The position numbers and the translations under genes are program-made. The notes below the pieces were generated by a model. The model saw only the letters and a program-made list of their open reading frames with translations, ran no database searches and was not told where the DNA came from. DNA of 64,000 bases, from positions 1 to 64,000 of the forward strand of contig JAXLWI010000012.1 in assembly GCA_046328575.1 (NCBI GenBank), in the 5' to 3' direction. The stretch is from JAGOBP01 sp046328575. GTDB lineage: Bacteria > Chloroflexota > Anaerolineae > Fen-1058. Shown one piece after another: positions 40,805 through 48,168 of the stretch; positions within the stretch are counted from its first letter, which is position 1, and every line of letters starts with the position of its first letter.

Positions 40805-41236
40805 CTACTTCAACTCACTCGTGCAGTTGGGGCAGCGCGTCGCTTTGATCGAGATCTTCGAGAAGCAATACGGGCAATCTTTGGTCGTCGGATCAGCCGG
40901 GGCTGGCTTCTTCTTCATCGCGTTCATCGACTTCACCACCAGGAACATGGCAAAGGCCACGATCAAGAAGGTGATGATGGCGTTGAGAAAGACGCCGATG
41001 TTGATCGTCGCGACGCCCGCATCCTGCGCGGCCTTCAATGTGGCATACGTCCCGGCTTTCAGTGGAATGAACCAGTTGGAGAAATCGATGCCGCCCGTCA
41101 GCAGTGAGACGATGGGCATGATGATGTCCTTAACGAACGACGACACGATCGCGCCGAACGCGCCACCGATGATCACAGCCACGGCCAGATCGACGACGTT
41201 ACCACGTGCGATGAAGTCTCGAAATTCTTTGAGCAT
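40805..41236 (-). CDS. mscL: Large-conductance mechanosensitive channel with zinc-ribbon tail
   Basis: 143 aa pentameric channel opened by membrane tension. TM1: MLKEFRDFIARGNVVDLAVAVIIGGAFGAIVSSFVKDIIMP; TM2: LNAIITFLIVAFAMFLVVKSMN. The C terminus is unusual for the best-known MscL, carrying a CPYC..CPNC zinc ribbon (DCPYCFSKISIKATRCPNC). ATG 41236 is preferred over GTG 41242 because AAGGAGG is 6 nt upstream. Confidence 0.95.
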   Translation of the reverse strand: MLKEFRDFIARGNVVDLAVAVIIGGAFGAIVSSFVKDIIMPIVSLLTGGIDFSNWFIPLKAGTYATLKAAQDAGVATINIGVFLNAIITFLIVAFAMFLVVKSMNAMKKKPAPADPTTKDCPYCFSKISIKATRCPNCTSELK

Positions 41237-41346
41237 CTTCACCCTCCTTGAGGAAATTGCCGCAAGCGGCGAGATGCCGTGATTCTAGCACAGCCTGTTT
41301 CAAGACAACATGGCAATAGCGTGAATGTTCTGTACGTAAATACAAA

Positions 41347-41376
41347 CCTCCCCGAAAGTTGATGCTTTCAGGGAGG
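41347..41376 (-). terminator. Terminator after the inositol monophosphatase gene
   Basis: CCTCCCCGAAAG and CTTTCAGGGAGG form a 12-bp stem (one A-C mismatch) with a TTGATG loop, followed on the minus strand by TTTGTATTT. Confidence 0.8.
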
Positions 41377-41398
41377 TACGCACTTCACGTTTTCGCAG

Positions 41399-42163
41399 TC
41401 ACGCCAACGACGCCAACGCCCACGGAATCAAGCCCGGCCCGCATGCAATGCAATCCGGTTCCACGTAGTTCCACGGCTGACCGCGATGATTCAAGATTCG
41501 TCCGCCCGCTTCCTCGATGATAATCTGGCCTGCCGCGCCATCCCACGGCATCAACGCGCCATGATAGTAAACATCGATCCAGCCCGCGGCCAGATAGCAC
41601 ATACCCAGCGCCGCCGAACCGATGGCGCGGATGGTGCGGCTTTGCAAGCCCGTGCGCCGCAGCCACTCCAACTCGCGTGTGCGCGCTTCCTCGCCGCGCC
41701 CCCAATCCAGACCGATGACGGCATCGGTAATATCCGTCACTGTCGTAACGTGGATCGGCTGTTCGTTCAACGTCGCGCCCCGATCGGCTTCGGCGGCGAA
41801 CAAGTCCTCGCGTAGTGGATCGTAGATCACACCCAACACGGGCCGCCCAGCCTGCACCAACGCGATCGAGACGCTGAAAACCGGAATGTGCCGGGAATAA
41901 TTCGTCGTGCCATCCAACGGATCGATCACCCAGATCGACTTGGCATCGGCCGGCGGTTGGATGTTCTCTTCTGCCAGGATCGCGGCCTGCGGATCTCTAG
42001 CCCGAATCCGATCGACTATCGCGGCCTGCGCGGCCAGATCGGCGTCCGTGTAGAAATCCCGCCAGCCTTTGGCGTGAATCTCGCGCGGCTGAGTGTACTT
42101 GTCGCGCAAGATGCCGCCCGCTTCACGCGCCATGGCAACCGTAAAGTCCAACAAATCAGACAT
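41399..42163 (-). CDS. Inositol monophosphatase-family phosphatase
   Basis: 254 aa lithium-sensitive-type phosphatase. Metal site motifs: AILAEENIQP, WVIDPLDGTTNYSRHIPVFSVSIAL and MPWDGAAGQIIIEEAGG. Acts on inositol-1-phosphate, or related sugar/nucleotide phosphates (the family includes FBPase- and PAP-phosphatase-like members). Monocistronic: 55 bp to the neighbouring lipoprotein gene upstream and a terminator after it. Confidence 0.92.
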   Translation of the reverse strand: MSDLLDFTVAMAREAGGILRDKYTQPREIHAKGWRDFYTDADLAAQAAIVDRIRARDPQAAILAEENIQPPADAKSIWVIDPLDGTTNYSRHIPVFSVSIALVQAGRPVLGVIYDPLREDLFAAEADRGATLNEQPIHVTTVTDITDAVIGLDWGRGEEARTRELEWLRRTGLQSRTIRAIGSAALGMCYLAAGWIDVYYHGALMPWDGAAGQIIIEEAGGRILNHRGQPWNYVEPDCIACGPGLIPWALASLA

Positions 42164-42218
42164 AGTGATCCAATTTCCAATGAACCATGCTCAATGCGCC
42201 AGTGTCATTGAGCAGCGT

Positions 42219-43517
42219 TCATTTTAAGAGCGCATCCGCAGCTTGTGCCGCTTCATTCAGCACTTGCGCCGGATCGTTGCCGTCCACGGCGGCATTGACC
42301 GCATGCACCAACAACTCGGCGATGCTGCCCCACTGCGGAATATCGGGCTGCGCTTGCGCCACTTCCAACAGATCGAACGCGACTTTGAAACCCGAGTTCA
42401 ACGTGAAGAGGTTCGACAGGCCCAACGCCGCCGATTTGCGCAACGGCAGCAAGCCGGTCAGTTGCGACCAGCGTACCGTCTGCGGTGTTTCCGAGAACCA
42501 CCGTACGAACAACCACGTGGCCAATTGCTTGGCCGGCGTACTGCGCAGCATGATCCACGCTGGACCGCTGATCGTCAAGGTCGGCGTGCGTCGGCCATAG
42601 GGCACCGGCGATACGCCCCACCGAAAACCACCCTGCGCCTCGACAGCGCTAAAAATACTGGGTAGCTGCGTGGTCAATGCAAAGATCATCGCCACCTTGC
42701 CGCGCGCAAAGTCCTTGATGGCATCCTCGGGCGCGCTGTGATAGACGCAGCCGCTGGCGGCCGCCTCCTGCAACGTCGTCAACGTCCGCACGCCTTCCTC
42801 GCCGCTAAAGGTCGTATGTGTGCCGTCGTCACTGATAATGGACCCACCGCGGCTATTCAACCATGCCGTGGCAAAATCGGCGCGCGGCGTGAAGCCAAAA
42901 CCGTACACATCCACTTTGCCATCATTGGTCATGTCTTTGGTTGTGTTCTGGCAAATCTCTTTGAACAACGGCCAGGAATCAGGAGCGATGAAGTAGTTGT
43001 TGACGGCTAATCGATCGATGTTGTAAATCAAGACGACGCCTTCACCACCCAGCGGAAAGTCCACCAGCTCGTCGCTTTTTGGATCGCGCGTAGTATCCAG
43101 CATCGCCGGATAGATGTCGGCGAAGTCGCTGCTAGTCAGGCCGAAGCGTGTATCGCTGGTGTAGCGCTGCATGGGCATGACCGCGTTGCCGAGCGACCAA
43201 ACTACCCCCGACGGTCGAATCGCCAACTCAGGCATAGTGCCGGCATCCGCGCTGGCCTTGAGTTTCTTGCCCAACTGATCGGCCGTGCCGTGATACTCCG
43301 GCACGATCACGATCTTCCAGGGGTTGGTCGCGTTGAACTCGTCAACCTGCGAGAGCAGCGCTTCGCGAGTGGCGCCTTCGTATGAATGCCACAGCACAAC
43401 CTCTTGCCCGTCGGGCCGGACGACGTCACTGGATGGTGTTGCCGTCGGCGCACAGCTCGCCAGCACCGCGGCACCGATGACCAGCCGTATCACGCGATTG
43501 ATAAGTTGTCTAACCAT
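42219..43517 (-). CDS. Orphan extracellular solute-binding lipoprotein (sugar family 1)
   Basis: 432 aa. Lipoprotein signal VLASC (C22) then a MalE-type fold: VVLWHSYEGATREALLSQVDEFNATNP, AIRPSGVVWSLGNAVMPMQRY and IFALTTQLPSIFSAVE, ending with the C-lobe. The class binds oligosaccharides or glycerol-phosphate-like ligands for ABC importers. No permease or ATPase genes are nearby, so its partner must be elsewhere. Start 43517 is set by the signal peptide; the frame upstream overlaps the promoter. Confidence 0.88.
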   Translation of the reverse strand: MVRQLINRVIRLVIGAAVLASCAPTATPSSDVVRPDGQEVVLWHSYEGATREALLSQVDEFNATNPWKIVIVPEYHGTADQLGKKLKASADAGTMPELAIRPSGVVWSLGNAVMPMQRYTSDTRFGLTSSDFADIYPAMLDTTRDPKSDELVDFPLGGEGVVLIYNIDRLAVNNYFIAPDSWPLFKEICQNTTKDMTNDGKVDVYGFGFTPRADFATAWLNSRGGSIISDDGTHTTFSGEEGVRTLTTLQEAAASGCVYHSAPEDAIKDFARGKVAMIFALTTQLPSIFSAVEAQGGFRWGVSPVPYGRRTPTLTISGPAWIMLRSTPAKQLATWLFVRWFSETPQTVRWSQLTGLLPLRKSAALGLSNLFTLNSGFKVAFDLLEVAQAQPDIPQWGSIAELLVHAVNAAVDGNDPAQVLNEAAQAADALLK

Positions 43518-43545
43518 CTGTATCTGCCTGTTCCAAAGTGCGCTG

Positions 43546-43574
43546 AGTATAACCGAGCGGTTACACGGCGTCAA
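43546..43574 (-). promoter_or_regulatory. Promoter of the solute-binding lipoprotein gene
   Basis: Minus strand TTGACG (43569-43574), 17-bp spacer, TATACT (43546-43551). An AACCG-AG-CGGTT dyad (43552-43563) lies next to the -10 and may be an operator. Confidence 0.7.
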
Positions 43575-43594
43575 ACAAGTCTGCCCATGGTCTG

Positions 43595-43603
43595 TGTTAT
43601 ACT
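43595..43603 (+). promoter_or_regulatory. Extended -10 of the lgt-like gene
   Basis: TGTTATACT, a TGn-TATACT extended -10 without an obvious -35, ending 7 nt before the ATG at 43611. Transcription would begin at or beside the start codon, another leaderless candidate. Confidence 0.5.
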
Positions 43604-43610
43604 TCGTCGC

Positions 43611-44393
43611 ATGTGGCCAGTGTTGGTGCAATGGGGGGGATTGACTGTTGGCTCGTATGCCGCACTGTTGAGCCTGGGGTTGGCAACCGCGACGCTAATG
43701 GTCGCTGTTGAAGCGCGTCGCCGCCACATCCGATCGAAGGTGTGGCTCGACATCGTGCTCGCGGCGATCACCATCGGCGTAGTGGCTGCTCGACTTGGTT
43801 ACGTCCTCATCAACTGGGCCTACTTCAAAGATCACCTCTGGGAAAGTCTGGCGATTTGGGAAGGCGGCCTGAGTTGGCACGCGGGTTTGATCGGCGGCGC
43901 ACTGGGCGCGTGGCTCATCGCCCACCGATCGGTTGATCACCGCCCGATCGAGTTGCTTGATCTGCTCGCGATTGCGGCTCCGCTTGGTTTAGCGTTTGGC
44001 TGGCTCGGCTGTTATCTCTCCGCCGCCGCCTACGGCCAGGAGCTGTTTCCCCGTCAACCCTTCTTCTTTCTCGCGATCGACGCGCCTGATCTGTACGGCA
44101 CGATCAATCCGCGCTGGCCCAGTCAATTGTTAGGCGCAGCCTGGAGCATTGTCGTGTTCGGACTGTTATGGCTAACTCGTCGGCGTACATGGCCCGCGGG
44201 GTTGCGTTGGGGGCTGTTTCTGGCCGCGTACAGCGTGGGCGCGTGGCTTATTGGCTTCACCCGTGGCGATGACATTCCGCATCTGGCAGGCTGGCGTCTC
44301 GATCAACTTTTCGACGTGTTGGTGGTCTTTTTCGGCTTGCTTCAACTAGGGCAGGCCGCTGGGAGCAAACGTCATGACCGATCTGCAACCTGA
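43611..44393 (+). CDS. Lgt-like prolipoprotein diacylglyceryl transferase with altered active-site residues
   Basis: 260 aa polytopic membrane protein of the Lgt family (lipoprotein diacylglyceryl transfer). Seen: about seven helices, EGGLSWHAGLIGGALGAWL with the conserved His region, and YSVGAWLIGFTRGDD near the C terminus. In canonical Lgt the signature GRxGNF and a later Arg in YGxxRFxxEF are essential; here they read GWLGCY and GAWLIGF, so both Arg appear to be Trp by eye alignment. It may be a paralogue with a different role. Start 43611 fits the extended -10. Overlaps the histidine kinase gene by 20 bp. Confidence 0.75.
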   Translation: MWPVLVQWGGLTVGSYAALLSLGLATATLMVAVEARRRHIRSKVWLDIVLAAITIGVVAARLGYVLINWAYFKDHLWESLAIWEGGLSWHAGLIGGALGAWLIAHRSVDHRPIELLDLLAIAAPLGLAFGWLGCYLSAAAYGQELFPRQPFFFLAIDAPDLYGTINPRWPSQLLGAAWSIVVFGLLWLTRRRTWPAGLRWGLFLAAYSVGAWLIGFTRGDDIPHLAGWRLDQLFDVLVVFFGLLQLGQAAGSKRHDRSAT

Positions 44394-45804
44394 CAAGCCA
44401 CACCCCGATGCCCGTATCCCACGGTTCATCGAGGCCACCGAGCATCTCAAGCGCGGCGAATTCGATCTGGACGTGCCCACGACACCGCCCGATGATCTTG
44501 GCCGCCTCGGCGAAGCTCTGCGCGACTTGGCGCTCAGCCTGGAAGTCCGCTATCGCGAAGTTCAGAAGTTGGAGCGCATCACGACTCGTATCAATGCCGG
44601 CCTGCTGCTCGACGATGTGCTGGATAACATCTTCCAGGATTTTCGCGAAGTGCTGCCTTACGAACGGATCGGGTTGGCGCTGATCGAGGATGATGGGCGC
44701 GGGTCACTAGTGCGGGCGCGCTGGGCCAAAAGCGATCTGCCTACGATCAAGATCAACCGCAACTTTGCCCAACCATTGGCCGGCAGCAGTTTGGAAACCA
44801 TCATGACCACCGGGCAACCGCGCATTTTGAACGATCTGGTGGCGTATCTGGACGCCAAGCCGCATTCTGAATCGACTCGCCTGATTGTGGCGGAAGGCTT
44901 GCGTTCGTCGCTGACCTGTCCGTTGATCGCTAACGGTGTGCCGATCGGGTTTATCTTTTTCTCCAGCGTCCGCGCGGATGCGTACGAAGCCGTCCACATC
45001 GATACGTTTCAGCGCATCGCGGAGCAGCTGTCCGTCATCGTCGAGAAAGGCCGGCTCGTATCCGAAATCGCGGAGCAGAAGACGATCCTGCAATTGCGCA
45101 GTGATGAGTTGCGCCGCTTGAATGAAACCCAGAACGCGTTCTTGGGCATCGCCGCTCACGACTTGCGCAGCCCCATCGCCCTGATTCGAATGGCGGCCGA
45201 ATTGTTGACCGATCCGGGCGCAGCGTTATCACCTGTACAAGCTCTGAAGTTTCTGAAAGACATCAAACGCAATACCGATTATATGCTGACTATGCTGAAC
45301 GATCTGCTGGACGTGACCCAGATCGAATCCGGCAATTTGAATCTGGAAGTGCAGTCGATCAAAACGACTGATTTTCTCGAGGAAGCCGTGCGCTGGCATG
45401 CCACTGTGGCCGCGCCTAAGGGTACGCAAGTTTTGCTCGAGCCACCAACAGGCGAACTCATCCAGGCCGATCCGTTACGCTTACGGCAGGTCATCGATAA
45501 TTTGATTTCGAATGCCGTGAAGTATTCACCTCCAGGCAGCACAGTGCGCGTAAGGGCCACCCCCACCGATCGGCTGTGGCGGCTCACCGTGACCGATCAA
45601 GGTCCGGGGCTGACGCCTCAAGATCGACAACGGTTGTTTCAAGATTTCGCCCGTCTGTCGGCTCGACCCACCGGCGGCGAGAAAAGCACCGGCCTCGGTC
45701 TGGCCATCGTGCGACGGATCATGGAAGCGCATGGCGGGCAAGTCGGCGTTGAGTCCGAACCCGGTCACGGCGCAACTTTCTGGATCACCCTGCCGGTGGC
45801 TTGA
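44374..45804 (+). CDS. Cytoplasmic GAF-domain sensor histidine kinase
   Basis: 476 aa. An N-terminal HAMP-like helical region (residues 20-70, ATEHLKRGEFDLDVPTTPPDDLGRLGEALRDLA), a GAF domain about 75-225 (LLDDVLDNIFQDFREVLPYERIGLALIED...), a coiled coil, HisKA with H262 in AAHDLRSPIALIRM, and an HATPase domain with N, G1 (DQGPGL) and G2 (GLGLAIVRRI) boxes. No membrane segment, so the signal is intracellular or the partner is membrane-bound Lgt-like protein encoded in overlap. No response regulator is adjacent. Confidence 0.92.
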   Translation: MTDLQPDKPHPDARIPRFIEATEHLKRGEFDLDVPTTPPDDLGRLGEALRDLALSLEVRYREVQKLERITTRINAGLLLDDVLDNIFQDFREVLPYERIGLALIEDDGRGSLVRARWAKSDLPTIKINRNFAQPLAGSSLETIMTTGQPRILNDLVAYLDAKPHSESTRLIVAEGLRSSLTCPLIANGVPIGFIFFSSVRADAYEAVHIDTFQRIAEQLSVIVEKGRLVSEIAEQKTILQLRSDELRRLNETQNAFLGIAAHDLRSPIALIRMAAELLTDPGAALSPVQALKFLKDIKRNTDYMLTMLNDLLDVTQIESGNLNLEVQSIKTTDFLEEAVRWHATVAAPKGTQVLLEPPTGELIQADPLRLRQVIDNLISNAVKYSPPGSTVRVRATPTDRLWRLTVTDQGPGLTPQDRQRLFQDFARLSARPTGGEKSTGLGLAIVRRIMEAHGGQVGVESEPGHGATFWITLPVA

Positions 45805-45829
45805 CAAGCCGCTCCGCGCGCGGTACACT
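45801..45829 (+). promoter_or_regulatory. Promoter of the NAD synthetase genes
   Basis: TTGACA at 45801-45806 (it begins inside the kinase stop codon), a 17-bp spacer, and TACACT at 45824-45829. Predicted start near 45836, leader about 40 nt. Confidence 0.75.
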
Positions 45830-45849
45830 ATTTAGTGTAAGATTTACAC
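45824..45849. promoter_or_regulatory. Palindromic operator covering the NAD promoter -10 and +1
   Basis: TACACTA-TT-TAGTGTA (45824-45839) is a perfect palindrome that includes the whole -10 hexamer; an overlapping GTGTAA-GAT-TTACAC (45835-45849) adds a third half-site. Such placement implies repression. NAD genes in other bacteria are controlled by NrtR, NiaR or NadQ, but which factor fits is not decidable here. Confidence 0.65.
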
Positions 45850-45876
45850 GAAACCACACTTACCCAAGGTTCAACC

Positions 45877-46722
45877 ATGAAAATCAACGTCGGTCTCGCG
45901 CAAATCAGCCCCAAGCTCGCCGATGTCCGCTCAAACTGCGAATTGCATATGCAGTTCATTGAGCGCGCCGCGCAGCAAAAAGTGGACCTGCTCATCTTTC
46001 CGGAACTCTCGATGACGGGGTATGCCGTGCAGGATGCGGTAGGCGAAGTCGCTCATCGCGCTGTGCCGACTGATCCGCTGATCAACACGATGTTGGAAGC
46101 CAGCCAGCGCATGGATCTCGTCGTCGGCTTTGCGGAAGTCGACGAACGCGCCCGCTACTACACATCAAGCGCCTACTTTTCCAAAGGGCAGCTGGTGCAC
46201 GTGCATCGCAAAGTGTATTTGCCGACCTACGCGCTCTTCGACGAAGGCCGTTACTTCGATTTGGGCGACAGCGTGCGCGCCTTTGATACGCGCTTTGGCC
46301 GCGCCGCGATTTTGATCTGCGAAGATTTCTGGCATGCCAGTCCGCCGTACCTAGCTTGGCTGGACGGCGCCGATATGTTGATCCTCTGCTCGGCAAGCCC
46401 GGGTCGCGGTCTGGGCACCGATGATCGCCTGGGCTCCTCGCGCTTTGTCGAAACAGTTAACAAGTCATATGCCGCGTTGTTTGGCAGCTATGTTCTGCAC
46501 TCAAATCGCGTTGGCTTTGAAGACGGCCTGAACTTCTGGGGCGGCTCAACAATCTTCGATCCCGATGGCGAGTTGGTGGTGCAAGCGCCCTACTTTGAAG
46601 AAGCGCTCACCGTCGCCACGCTTGATCTGGGTCAAGTGCAGCGCACGCGTAAGCGCATTCCGCTGCTGCGCGACGAACGCCCCGAATTGACGTTACGCGA
46701 GTTGAAGCGGATTACAACTTAG
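45877..46722 (+). CDS. Carbon-nitrogen hydrolase, glutaminase subunit for NAD synthetase
   Basis: 281 aa nitrilase-superfamily amidase. Catalytic triad: E43 in FPELSMTGYAVQ, K112 in VHRKVYLPTYALFDEGRYF, C148 in AAILICEDFWH. It matches the N-terminal glutaminase half of fused glutamine-dependent NAD synthetases. The separate synthetase gene follows 86 bp later, so the two are inferred to work as a split enzyme supplying ammonia from glutamine. Confidence 0.88.
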   Translation: MKINVGLAQISPKLADVRSNCELHMQFIERAAQQKVDLLIFPELSMTGYAVQDAVGEVAHRAVPTDPLINTMLEASQRMDLVVGFAEVDERARYYTSSAYFSKGQLVHVHRKVYLPTYALFDEGRYFDLGDSVRAFDTRFGRAAILICEDFWHASPPYLAWLDGADMLILCSASPGRGLGTDDRLGSSRFVETVNKSYAALFGSYVLHSNRVGFEDGLNFWGGSTIFDPDGELVVQAPYFEEALTVATLDLGQVQRTRKRIPLLRDERPELTLRELKRITT

Positions 46723-46808
46723 CGGTTGGACCTCAACGCTAAGTAGCGAACGCAGTGGAGATAAGCAGGCTTAAATCCAAAATCCAAAATCGGTAATCTA
46801 AAATCACT

Positions 46809-47648
46809 ATGACCCATCCCGATTACTCCGCCAAGCTCAACATCAATACCGATCTGGCCCGTACCGTGTTAAAGACCTTTCTGCGCGATGAAATCCGCAA
46901 AGTGGGCGTAGAGCATGCCGTCATTGGTTTATCCGGCGGCATCGATTCTGCCTTGGCCTGCTATCTGGTGGCGCAGGCCATCGGCGCGCACAACGTGTAT
47001 GCGGTGCGCATGCCGTATCGAACCTCATCGCCAGACAGCCTGGCGCACGCCCAGTTGATCATTGACGATCTGAAGATCAACAGCGAGACGGTCGAGATCA
47101 CGGACATGGTCGACCCATTGATCGATCGGACACCGGGCATTACCGACAAACGCAAGGGCAATGTCATGGCGCGCGCGCGCATGATCGTGCTGTATGATCG
47201 ATCGGCAGCGCACAATGCCCTCGTCATCGGCACCAGCAACAAAACCGAGTTGCTCTTAGGCTATGGCACGTTGTTCGGCGATATGGCCTCGGCGCTGAAT
47301 CCCATCGGCGATCTATACAAGACCCAGATTCGCCAACTGTCTCGCGCCATTGGTGTACCGCAGCCGATTGTGGACAAACCCCCATCGGCCGATTTGTGGC
47401 TGGGGCAAACCGACGAAGCGGAAATGGGGCTGACCTATGCTGAAGTTGATCAACTCTTGTACTTGTTGATCGATGAGCGCTATTCGCCGGAAGAAGCGGT
47501 CGAAGCGGGCTTCGATCGGACGTATGTCGATCGGGTCTTGAAGTTAATCCGCACGATGCACTTCAAGCGGCGACCACCCCTCATCGCTAAACTCAGCAAA
47601 CGCACCGTCGGCATCGACTTCAACTACCTGCGCGATTGGGGCTACTAA
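46809..47648 (+). CDS. nadE: NAD(+) synthase
   Basis: 279 aa. NadE amidates nicotinate adenine dinucleotide to NAD. PP-loop SGGIDS (42-47), YAVRMPYRTSSPDSLAHAQLIIDDL, GTSNKTELLLGYGTLFGDMASALNPIGDLYKTQIRQL and the C-terminal KRTVGIDFNYLRDWGY. Length corresponds to the free ammonia-type synthase. The gap before it contains repeated AAATCC-type words. Ended by a strong terminator. Confidence 0.95.
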   Translation: MTHPDYSAKLNINTDLARTVLKTFLRDEIRKVGVEHAVIGLSGGIDSALACYLVAQAIGAHNVYAVRMPYRTSSPDSLAHAQLIIDDLKINSETVEITDMVDPLIDRTPGITDKRKGNVMARARMIVLYDRSAAHNALVIGTSNKTELLLGYGTLFGDMASALNPIGDLYKTQIRQLSRAIGVPQPIVDKPPSADLWLGQTDEAEMGLTYAEVDQLLYLLIDERYSPEEAVEAGFDRTYVDRVLKLIRTMHFKRRPPLIAKLSKRTVGIDFNYLRDWGY

Positions 47649-47670
47649 ACCGAGTAGGCGACAGTTCAAA

Positions 47671-47699
47671 AACCCACCTCATTGGAAGGTGGGTTTTTT
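47671..47699 (+). terminator. nadE intrinsic terminator
   Basis: AACCCACCT and AGGTGGGTT arms with a 7-nt loop followed by six T. Confidence 0.92.
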
Positions 47700-48124
47700 G
47701 TTTGTGGATTGTATCCGGAGAGACCCTGAGGCCTTTCCGCCTATTTAGTAGAAGATTGTTTTTTAATCAACCATGCTTAGGACTTACTTATTACATTTGT
47801 CATGGGCTTAAGACGACCTATCCCACTAATTTTATCTCCAGTAGTGCGTTACAACTAAATTCCCACACAGTGTGCAGGGGTTAAGCCGGTTGCTTTTCTT
47901 GCACTCTAGTCACTGCCTCACGTCAATGAACGAACAACTCGGCGCAATCGAAATGGTTGGAGTTGACTTAGCTCAGTCGATGCAGCTCTAAAAGGCTCAA
48001 CCAAAACCATGACGTTGGCCTTGTTTGCGTTTGTCAGCTAAAAACGATCGAAGGAGGTGGCCCGCTACAAATACTGGTCGCGCAGTTCTAATGGCGAAAG
48101 ATCAAGCCGGTCTTTTGTCCACTC

Positions 48125-48145
48125 GATCGGCCCCGGTGGCCGATC
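48125..48145. repeat. Hairpin before the subtilase start
   Basis: GATCGGCC-CCGGT-GGCCGATC, an 8-bp perfect GC-rich stem ending about 12 nt before the ribosome-binding site. It may modulate translation, or simply reflect the abundance of GATCGG words. Confidence 0.4.
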
Positions 48146-48168
48146 ACAAATCCAACTGGAGAAGGAAC

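Larger units (their letters stand above)
47649..48168. other. 520-bp intergenic region before the giant secreted protein
   Basis: Contains the nadE terminator (47671-47699) and, near its end, a GATCGGCC-N5-GGCCGATC hairpin (48125-48145) just before the GGAGAAGGAA ribosome-binding site. A small frame at 47636-47884 has no protein character. The rest shows no recognisable gene or clear promoter; an open frame from 48025 is in phase with the giant protein but lacks a signal peptide. Confidence 0.5.

Noticed and set aside
40668..41282. 204-aa plus-strand frame opposite mscL and the B12 leader
   Set aside because: Covers a riboswitch and mscL on the other strand; hydrophobic only because it mirrors membrane helices.
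47636..47884. 82-aa frame after nadE
   Set aside because: Starts inside nadE, crosses the terminator and has no protein-like features.
47960..48005. tRNA-like D-arm text (TTAGCTCAGTCGATGC) ahead of the giant gene
   Set aside because: No T-loop GTTCRAnYC, no acceptor pairing and no anticodon stem; not a tRNA gene.
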